Shown here: positions 13,248-18,444 of the stretch, in pieces
How the letters are laid out: every line of letters starts with the position of its first letter
Position numbering within the stretch: the first letter of the stretch is position 1
Source of the DNA: an uncultured Bacteroidales bacterium
Lineage (GTDB): Bacteria; Bacteroidota; Bacteroidia; Bacteroidales; Muribaculaceae
Reading direction: 5' to 3'
DNA: 18,444 nucleotides
NCBI GenBank assembly: GCA_945828175.1
Contig: CALZQD010000004.1
Span: forward strand, 1-18,444
Notes under the pieces: model-generated
Seen by the model: only the letters and a program-made list of their open reading frames with translations
Told to the model about the DNA's origin: nothing
Databases searched by the model: none
Position numbers and translations under genes: made by a program

Positions 13248-15632
13248 TTACTTTACGAGCACTTTGGTGGCTTTGGTGCCCTGGCGGCGGATGTAGAGGC
13301 CGTTAGCGGGGTTCTCTACGCGGACGCCCTGGAGGTTGTAGTATTCGACGGGTTCGTTGGCATCGATTTCGATGTCGCTGACGCCGCTAGCTTTGTCGAT
13401 GCCGACGGTGAGCGAGAAGATGTCGACGCGATCGGTGGTTGTCTCGAAAGTTGCCGATGTGGCGTCGGCAGCAGCGAGCCAAAGGGCGTTCTCAGCTTCG
13501 TCGAGGGCTACGCCGTTTTCAGTGAGGGTGTTGAGTTTGACACCTACGAACGAGACGTATTTGAGGATATAGCCTTCGGCAGCTTTGATTATGATTGAGC
13601 CGCCGTTCTTGTAGAGACGGAGCTGATTGCCTTTGTTGTAGTCTTTGTAGAGACGTGTTGTTGACGAGCCGTCGGTGAACGAGATGGCTGCGTTGCCTGC
13701 TGTGAAGGTGAGGTCAGAGACTACGATAGCGCCTTCCTGACCGTCGCCGGGGTTCTGCTGGGCGGGGTTGAGGGTTGTCGGGTTGACGAAGTCAAACTTG
13801 TCGGTCTCGGCGACAGCGGGGACGACTTTGACGGTGTAAGTGGCTGTCACGACGGCGCTGTTGACCATTTCTTCTTTAACGGCGAAAGCCTTGACGGTTG
13901 TTGTCTCGTTGATTGTGATGGGGCCGTTGTAGAGGGTCGACTGGATTGTGGGCTCTGTGCCGTCGAGGGTGTAGAAGATTGCTGCGCCTTCGGTGGCTGA
14001 TGTGATCTCGACTTTAGTGCCGGCGGGAACGGTGCCTGCAGCTACCGAGAAGACGGGAGCTGCGACTACTTCCTGACCACCGGCGCCGGTGATCTCGACG
14101 GGATAGAGCTGGACGTTACCGTTGTAGACGGCTACGATGGCTTTGAGGGTGAGATTTTCGCCGGGTGTGACGGTGACGACGTCGTAGTAGCGTTCGTCGT
14201 TGAACTGGTTGTAGAGAACGGTGCTGCCGGTTTTGTCGGTAACGGTGAAGTTGCGGGCGTTATCGGTGGCTGTGATGGTTACGCCGGGGATGACGACGTA
14301 GTTGTTGACCATGTCGGCCGAAAGTTCTTCGAGAGCGATTTCGTCAGGCTCGATGGCTGCGCCGGCTGTGCCTGCCTTGAATGTCTCGGCGACGAGGTTT
14401 TTCATCTGGAACTGGCCGTTGGTGCGGTTTTCGTAGAGACCTGTGATGCCGCCGGGGATTGTCATGCCGTTGGTGTATTTCTCGGTGAGGTCACCGAAGA
14501 CGAGGAGCACGCCGCTGTTGTCTTTGATGTAGAGGTAACGGCCGTTCTGATAAACTGCACTGACGCTGCCGCTGATGGTTGTGTTGGCCTCGGTATAGGC
14601 TGCGTCGAGGAAGCCTTTGATGTCGGCTACAGTCTTGTCTTCGGGTTTGGGCTCAGTGCTTTGGCCTACCTTGACATTGTCGACACACCATGTGGCGTAG
14701 TTGGCGTCTTCGGTTGCATAGAAGCGGAAGCCGATGTAGATTGTGCCTTCGTTGAGGTAGGGGGTGAGGTCGATTTCACCTGAGTTGACCCATTCAGAAT
14801 AGCCTTTGTCGGGAGCTACGGCGATTGTGGGGTTGAGCTTATAGTTGCGGGCGAGCTCGAGGGTGTTCGATGTCATGACGTAGGCCTCGAAGACTGTGGT
14901 TGTCGAGCCGTAGCCGTTGACCTGGGTGTCGAAGGTGAGTTTTTTGTCTGTCACCTTGGTGAGGTCGATGGCGGGCGAGATCAGCCATGCGTCGAAGGGA
15001 GGCTGGGTGCCTTTGTAGCCGGTCATGGCTGCGTAGCCGTTGTTGTTGTATGATGTCTGATACCACTGTTTGTCACCTGACATCTTGACATTTGTCCAGT
15101 TGGCGGGAATACCCGATGTGAATGTCTCGTCAAGGAATGTGACAGGACCTTCGGGGGTGGGAGGAGTGGGAGGTGTCACTTCACCACCGCCTGTGCCGCC
15201 GTAGGTGATGGTCATCTTTTCTACACGGGCATGACCGCTGCCAGAGCCGTTGGTGATTGTGAATGTTTTTGCATCACCGGTCCATGTTGCCGTAGCGACA
15301 TCCAGAGCGCCGGATGTGGCGGTTGCTTCGGCGTTGAACGGATTGTTCGAACCCATTGTGAAGACAACTTTTGTGATGTTGCCGTTGGTCGAGGTGAGTT
15401 CGAAGGTGTTGCCTGAATAGAGGCGTAAGGCTGTACCGCTGTTGTAATACTTGGGTGTGTTGGTGTTTGAGCCTTTTGTCAGTGTGGCGGAAATCTCGTC
15501 GTTGACCTTGATCGAGAGAACTTCCTGCGCGTTGGCATAAGCCTGGGCTGAGAAGTCAAAGGTAACTTCGGCTGCAGAAGCGCTCCATGCCATAGCTGAT
15601 ACACAGGCTAATGAAAGTAAAAAATTTTTCAT
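13248..15632 (-). CDS. large modular secreted protein with C-terminal sorting-type tail
   Basis: A 794-residue exported protein. Residues 1-20 are a signal peptide ending in SASA. Residues 21-146 form a beta-sandwich-like domain. A Gly/Thr/Pro linker (147-163) leads to a choice-of-anchor J-like domain (about 165-323: DAWLISPAIDL, YATWCVDNVKV). Residues about 333-515 contain OB-fold-like segments (SGSVSAVYQNGRYLYIKD). Residues about 524-602 are a chitobiase/beta-hexosaminidase C-terminal-type domain (IFYTLDGTEPT). Residues about 612-745 resemble the first domain again. The end (762-794) has EYYNLQGVRVENPANGLYI and a basic tail, like Bacteroidales type IX sorting domains. No catalytic site is recognised. 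A surface or secreted binding protein is the likely role; the substrate is unknown. It is monocistronic with its own promoter. Confidence 0.82.
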   Translation of the reverse strand: MKNFLLSLACVSAMAWSASAAEVTFDFSAQAYANAQEVLSIKVNDEISATLTKGSNTNTPKYYNSGTALRLYSGNTFELTSTNGNITKVVFTMGSNNPFNAEATATSGALDVATATWTGDAKTFTITNGSGSGHARVEKMTITYGGTGGGEVTPPTPPTPEGPVTFLDETFTSGIPANWTNVKMSGDKQWYQTSYNNNGYAAMTGYKGTQPPFDAWLISPAIDLTKVTDKKLTFDTQVNGYGSTTTVFEAYVMTSNTLELARNYKLNPTIAVAPDKGYSEWVNSGEIDLTPYLNEGTIYIGFRFYATEDANYATWCVDNVKVGQSTEPKPEDKTVADIKGFLDAAYTEANTTISGSVSAVYQNGRYLYIKDNSGVLLVFGDLTEKYTNGMTIPGGITGLYENRTNGQFQMKNLVAETFKAGTAGAAIEPDEIALEELSADMVNNYVVIPGVTITATDNARNFTVTDKTGSTVLYNQFNDERYYDVVTVTPGENLTLKAIVAVYNGNVQLYPVEITGAGGQEVVAAPVFSVAAGTVPAGTKVEITSATEGAAIFYTLDGTEPTIQSTLYNGPITINETTTVKAFAVKEEMVNSAVVTATYTVKVVPAVAETDKFDFVNPTTLNPAQQNPGDGQEGAIVVSDLTFTAGNAAISFTDGSSTTRLYKDYNKGNQLRLYKNGGSIIIKAAEGYILKYVSFVGVKLNTLTENGVALDEAENALWLAAADATSATFETTTDRVDIFSLTVGIDKASGVSDIEIDANEPVEYYNLQGVRVENPANGLYIRRQGTKATKVLVK

Positions 15633-15682
15633 AAGGAGTTATTTTGGTTAATATGAATTGAAATTAATCTCGTTTACAGCCG

Positions 15683-15690
15683 CAAAGATA
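15683..15690 (-). promoter_or_regulatory. -7 promoter box for the secreted protein
   Basis: The minus strand reads TATCTTTG, a full TAnnTTTG match, 50 bases before the ATG at 15632. The leader would be about 44 bases. No clear -33 TTTG is seen. Confidence 0.65.
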
Positions 15691-15751
15691 GCGAATATAT
15701 TTGTATCTCTTTATATAAGATAACTAAAAATTAACATGTTAAATCAAAAAC

Positions 15752-15787
15752 GACAATGGCGTCCGCTTTATCTCGGACGCCATTGTC
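15752..15787 (-). terminator. rho-independent terminator after the EEP-family gene
   Basis: GACAATGGCGTCCG (15752-15765) pairs perfectly with CGGACGCCATTGTC (15774-15787) around an 8-base loop. On the minus strand it is followed by GTTTTTGATTT. It is 24 bases beyond the stop of the EEP-family gene at 15812. This is a textbook intrinsic terminator. Confidence 0.85.
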
Positions 15788-15811
15788 ATGAGGTTGCCGT
15801 GAGACAGCCGT

Positions 15812-16870
15812 TTATTTTTTTGCCGGACGGTTGACGTAGCGAATGAGAAAGACTTCGGTGGGGAAGTGGTCGGAGTAGCCGTTGAGGTAGCTGCCTGAGG
15901 CGAATGTGCGCTTGGGATAGCCCTGACGGTTGCCCTCGGTGTCTTTGAGGAAGTCTTTGTTGAGGACGTCGGCGCGGTAGAAGTGCCAGCGGTCTTCGGG
16001 TGTGTCGACGAGGTTGCCCGAAAGGATTATCTGGTCGAAGAGGTTCCACTGACTCTTGTAGGCGAGTGTGCCGATGCCTTCGTCGAGTTTTTTCCACCAG
16101 GGGTTGAAGAATTCGTGTTTGCCTACGCCCTTCATATCGCGCTTGGCGCCGAGGACTTTGGCGCACGATTTATCCATCGGGTCGTCGTTGAGGTCGCCCA
16201 TAATCATTACGCCGATTTCGGGGTCGACGCGCCAGAGCGAGTCGGCGATTTCCTTACAGAGAGCAGCGGCAGCCTCGCGGTTGGGCGACGATTTCTCCTG
16301 ACCGCCGAGGCGCGAGGGCCAGTGGTTGACGATGACGGCAATGCGCTGGCCCAGGAGCGAGCCGACGACACACATCTGGTCGCGGGTGCGGAAGGGGATG
16401 GCTGTCAGGCGGTGGTTGGTGACGTTCTCGACGCGGAAGTAGCGGGGGTTGTAGAGCATGCCGACGTCGACGCCGCGGGCGTCGGGCGAGTCGTGGTGGA
16501 CGATCTGAAGGTTCCAGGGGCGCAGGGCTGGACGTGCGACGAGGTCTTCGAGCACCGTGCGGTTCTCGATCTCGCTGACGCCGATGATGGCGGGGCCGTA
16601 GGGCGTCGTGGGCGATGTGAACTGCGAGATGGCGTATGAGAGGTTGTCGAGCTTGTCGTTATACTTGCGCGAGTCCCATTTCTTGGGGCCGCCGGGGGTA
16701 TATTCGACGTCGCGTCCCTCGGGGTTGTTGGGGATGGTGTCGAAGAGGTTCTCGAGGTTATAGAAGGCGATGCCGGCCATCTGCATGCTGCGGCCGCCTT
16801 TGGGATTCTGTGACCAGGCCGCGGGCAAGGCGAGCAAAGCGGCGACCACGAGGGGAAGTAAGCGTCTCAT
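15812..16870 (-). CDS. secreted endonuclease/exonuclease/phosphatase family protein
   Basis: A 352-residue protein with a signal peptide (about 1-20, ending in AAWS) and an EEP (DNase I-like) domain. The expected motifs occur in order: FYNLENLFD (36-44), GVSEIEN (97-103, metal-binding Glu100), RGVDVGMLY (132-140), VNHWPSRLGG (181-190, catalytic His183), GDLNDDP (225-231), WNLFDQI (275-281) and YSDHFP (332-337, Asp334-His335). The complete catalytic set predicts an active metal-dependent phosphodiesterase or phosphatase outside the cytoplasm. The substrate may be nucleic acid or a phosphorylated small molecule. It has a clean promoter upstream and an intrinsic terminator downstream, so it is probably monocistronic. 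Confidence 0.9.
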   Translation of the reverse strand: MRRLLPLVVAALLALPAAWSQNPKGGRSMQMAGIAFYNLENLFDTIPNNPEGRDVEYTPGGPKKWDSRKYNDKLDNLSYAISQFTSPTTPYGPAIIGVSEIENRTVLEDLVARPALRPWNLQIVHHDSPDARGVDVGMLYNPRYFRVENVTNHRLTAIPFRTRDQMCVVGSLLGQRIAVIVNHWPSRLGGQEKSSPNREAAAALCKEIADSLWRVDPEIGVMIMGDLNDDPMDKSCAKVLGAKRDMKGVGKHEFFNPWWKKLDEGIGTLAYKSQWNLFDQIILSGNLVDTPEDRWHFYRADVLNKDFLKDTEGNRQGYPKRTFASGSYLNGYSDHFPTEVFLIRYVNRPAKK

Positions 16871-16907
16871 TGATATTTCGGAGTATAAGGATTTTTTGAA
16901 ATTTTTG

Positions 16908-16939
16908 CAAATCTACTCATTTATAAAATGCAAAACAAA
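16908..16939 (-). promoter_or_regulatory. complete Bacteroidetes promoter for the EEP gene
   Basis: On the minus strand TTTG (16939-16936) is separated by exactly 20 bases from TAGATTTG (16915-16908). This matches both elements of the Bacteroidetes consensus and its spacing. The start of transcription should be near 16901, leaving a leader of about 30 bases before ATG 16870. It is the best promoter in the window. Confidence 0.8.
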
Positions 16940-17016
16940 CAAAACCTGCAAAAGTGCACGTCTATAAAACGCAAAATGTGCGATTCTGAGAAAAATGTCG
17001 GTCTATATATGCAAAT
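16922..17016. repeat. degenerate 41-bp repeat array, three units
   Basis: TATAAAATGCAAAA (16922), TATAAAACGCAAAA (16963) and TATATATGCAAATT (17004) begin exactly 41 bases apart. The first two full units agree at about 25 of 41 positions; units two and three are also preceded by GTC. The third unit has a one-base shift in its GCAAA part. The array covers the -33 side of the EEP promoter. Confidence 0.5.
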
Positions 17017-17190
17017 TAACAAAAGCGCCGAGTCTCCTGACGCATCTGCGCGCACAGTGTGGCGCAGACCTCACCCTCGCTAATCTGAATGATGCCTTTA
17101 CATAACCTTTACAAGATGTTTGGCCGAGGCGGGCAGGTCGGTTGCGAGAGTGACGAAAATGCTGCTTTGAGTGGGGTGATAGAGCTGTTT

Positions 17191-17919
17191 TCACCAATAC
17201 TCATCTATCCATGGGTTTTCGTAATAGATAGAATCACCTGTCGGCCAATACTTATAAGTGTAATATAGTAGCCAGCATGATTCATTTTGTCCAAAACAAA
17301 AGTTAAAAAATATGGTGTCGCTTTTTATGCTGTCAAGTTTGATGTTACGAAAGTCGAAATTTAATATATTGTTTCGCAAATCTTCTTTAGCGTCATAATT
17401 ATTAAGCGTATCAGAAAACATGTCCTTATATAAACGAATTGTGTCGTTTAATTTGCAGCCTTTCGACGCCTTGTCTCTTATGACTATGCCTAAGGCCGTA
17501 GACTTGCAATATGTATTATTCATCAACGCATATGCTTTATCGTTGAAATATACAATTGAATCGTACGGAAGTTTAAAAGAGTCGTAATATTCACACACTT
17601 CATAAGATTCGGTAAATGGGTCCTCGATATAGCCATATTCAATAATATATTGACCCGTATCATTCTCGTTCTTACCACGAGGAAAGCTATATTCATTTGA
17701 ATAATAGTCCCATTCAAATGCCAATCCCGATCGGTCTATTTTACCGCTACTGAAGGAGTGAGATCCGATTGAGCCAATTATATTATCCGTGTCGTCGGGC
17801 ATTACAGTCGAATCGGCGGTATTGTTCGCCGTGACACCGTTTGAAGACGGATGTTTGCAGCTTGTCGAAGCATAACATCCGGTCAAACAAAATATTATAA
17901 ATACCAATATTTGTTTCAT
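17191..17919 (-). CDS. predicted lipoprotein of unknown function
   Basis: A 242-residue protein with a lipoprotein signal peptide: a short hydrophobic helix (ILVFIIFCL) and lipobox LTGC with Cys15 as the acylation site. The mature part is acidic and rich in Asp, Asn and Tyr, with no repeat or catalytic motif I can name. Cys occurs in several places (CKHP, VCEYYD, TYCKS, GCKLND, CFGQNESCW). I do not recognise the family. Its composition is far more AT-rich than the genes on both sides, which suggests acquisition or an orphan gene. It has its own promoter. It should be periplasmic-side or surface-anchored. Confidence 0.75.
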   Translation of the reverse strand: MKQILVFIIFCLTGCYASTSCKHPSSNGVTANNTADSTVMPDDTDNIIGSIGSHSFSSGKIDRSGLAFEWDYYSNEYSFPRGKNENDTGQYIIEYGYIEDPFTESYEVCEYYDSFKLPYDSIVYFNDKAYALMNNTYCKSTALGIVIRDKASKGCKLNDTIRLYKDMFSDTLNNYDAKEDLRNNILNFDFRNIKLDSIKSDTIFFNFCFGQNESCWLLYYTYKYWPTGDSIYYENPWIDEYW

Positions 17920-17979
17920 ATATACAGAGCGGTTGACAGGCGGTTCATGGTTGGTGATTGAGTTTTAAGGTCCTGTTGG

Positions 17980-17987
17980 CAAAAATA
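17980..17987 (-). promoter_or_regulatory. -7 promoter box for the lipoprotein gene
   Basis: The minus strand reads TATTTTTG, with CTTG 20 bases upstream as a near-match to the -33 TTTG. The start should be near 17973, giving a leader of about 54 bases. Confidence 0.6.
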
Positions 17988-18110
17988 CATCAAAAACGAG
18001 CGGATTGCAAGGGTTTAGCGCGAAATATTTTGCGCGATGCGGCTTTTTCGCTTATCAACATTAGTCTAATTGGACTAAGTGGTTTTTTTTAGTATACCTG
18101 TTCGTTAGCT

Positions 18111-18135
18111 GCGAGGGCTGAAGCCCGCGCTCCAT
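18111..18135. repeat. REP-like palindrome, copy 2
   Basis: GCGAGGGCTGAAGCCCGCGC (18111-18130) plus TCCAT is a diverged copy of the palindrome at 13217. About 20 of 25 bases agree. The T-A stem pair next to the loop is replaced by C-G here, a compensatory change, while one other pair is mismatched. Confidence 0.55.
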
Positions 18136-18146
18136 ATCGCAAAAAA

Positions 18147-18181
18147 ACGACCCTGCGGGCCGATGGGGCGGGCAGGGTCGT
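18147..18181 (-). terminator. rho-independent terminator after the FKBP gene
   Basis: ACGACCCTGC (18147-18156) pairs with GCAGGGTCGT (18172-18181). On the minus strand the stem is followed directly by a run of seven T. It starts 31 bases after the FKBP stop. Confidence 0.85.
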
Positions 18182-18211
18182 CAGGAATTTCTTATGCTTA
18201 GGTGCGGGCGG

Positions 18212-18398
18212 TTATTCGACGCCGGCGACTTCGATCTGGTAGACGATGACTTCGTTGGGGCCGATGCCGCGCTGGGGCATGCCGTCGAGGCCATAGGCGA
18301 GTTCGGCGGGTACATAGAGAATGGCTTTGCCACCGACGCCGAGCATGGTGACGCCTTCTTCGAGGCCCTGGTTGAGGCGCGAGGGTGCGATTGTGCGC
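18212..18398 (-). CDS. FKBP-type peptidyl-prolyl cis-trans isomerase, C-terminal part
   Basis: The last 62 or so residues of an FKBP-type isomerase, which catalyses proline cis-trans isomerisation in protein folding. GLEEGVTMLGVGGKAILYVP and AYG...GIGPNEVIVYQIEVAGVE are the typical C-terminal half of the fold. The 5' part is missing because genomic sequence ends at 18398, where adapter begins. The apparent N-terminus M-C-I-R-D is translated adapter and must not be annotated as a start. Many Bacteroidetes FKBPs are exported, but the N-terminus that would show this is absent. An intrinsic terminator follows the stop. Confidence 0.9.
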
Positions 18399-18444
18399 CT
18401 GTCTCTTATACACATCTGACGCTGCCGACGATATGCAGTGTGTA
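18399..18444. other. Illumina Nextera adapter contamination
   Basis: CTGTCTCTTATACACATCT (18399-18417) is the Nextera mosaic end. GACGCTGCCGACGA (18418-18431) is the adapter arm on the i5 side. TATGCAGT (18432-18439) is the reverse complement of ACTGCATA, which I recall as the N506/S506 index. GTGTA (18440-18444) begins the P5 adapter. These bases are synthetic and should be trimmed. Confidence 0.97.

Larger units (their letters stand above)
16871..17190. other. 320-base intergenic region between EEP gene and lipoprotein gene
   Basis: It holds the EEP gene promoter and the degenerate 41-bp repeats. From about 17030 to 17190 there is more GC-rich sequence with no ORF I believe; a 64-codon minus-strand frame (17003-17197) overlaps the repeats and the end of the lipoprotein gene and has no family likeness. 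No clear terminator for the lipoprotein gene was found. Confidence 0.5.

Noticed and set aside
13206..13598. 130-codon plus-strand frame opposite the secreted protein
   Set aside because: It is antisense to the well-supported C-terminal sorting tail and has only an Asp/Val/Gly-rich shadow composition.
18006..18016. GCAAGGGTTT as a third REP-like copy
   Set aside because: Only the left arm matches; the right arm and the TCCAT flank are absent.
18061..18090. Inverted repeat TTAGTC/GACTAA followed by a T-run as a plus-strand terminator
   Set aside because: The stem is only six mostly A/T pairs and no plus-strand gene ends nearby.
18399..18415. Apparent start codons of the FKBP fragment (M-C-I-R-D and M-Y-K-R-Q)
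   Set aside because: These codons are adapter sequence, not genome; the gene is truncated at 18398.

Overview
The window looks like a metagenome-assembled contig from a gut Bacteroidales bacterium, probably Muribaculaceae-like. The evidence is the Bacteroidetes -7 promoter box (TAnnTTTG) in front of most transcription units, a C-terminal type IX secretion-style sorting tail on a large secreted protein, and the family content. The assignment is by family recognition only. The last 46 bases are not genomic: they are an Illumina Nextera adapter with an index, and the true sequence ends at about 18398 inside an FKBP gene.

Region 1 (1-6212, AT-rich) is a compact five-gene plus-strand operon with one promoter, two copies of a 13-bp near-palindrome as candidate operator, and Shine-Dalgarno sites that are unusually good for this phylum. 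It encodes an NrtR-type Nudix/winged-helix protein with an intact Nudix box, an ADP-ribosylglycohydrolase, a 766-residue DUF1810 / macro-domain-like / unknown-C-terminus protein, a radical SAM enzyme, and a HemW-like radical SAM protein. Three of the genes point to ADP-ribose/NAD chemistry. The attached radical SAM pair has no obvious precursor peptide or known partner, so this is the best candidate here for an undescribed system. Region 2 (6240-6820, minus) is a frameshifted gene of a type I associate with Bacteroidales mobile elements.

Region 3 (7058-9345, very GC-rich, host-like) holds a membrane-anchored DNA/RNA non-specific endonuclease and, 5 bp later, the tRNA modification GTPase mnmE. 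Composition falls sharply at the mnmE 3' end, a known integration site of genomic islands in other phyla. Region 4 (9346-11655, AT-rich) carries a PD-(D/E)XK-like plus DUF2075 helicase protein with a 16-codon ORF in front of it.

Region 5 (11727-18398, all minus strand) is host-like: a GNAT acetyltransferase translationally coupled to a YqiA-like hydrolase fused to DUF1653, a 794-residue modular secreted protein, an endonuclease/exonuclease/phosphatase family protein, an AT-rich orphan lipoprotein, and the 3' part of an FKBP-type peptidyl-prolyl isomerase. Hairpin terminators, two REP-like palindromes and a degenerate 41-bp repeat array lie between these genes. No tRNA, rRNA, CRISPR array, intact transposase or integrase was seen.
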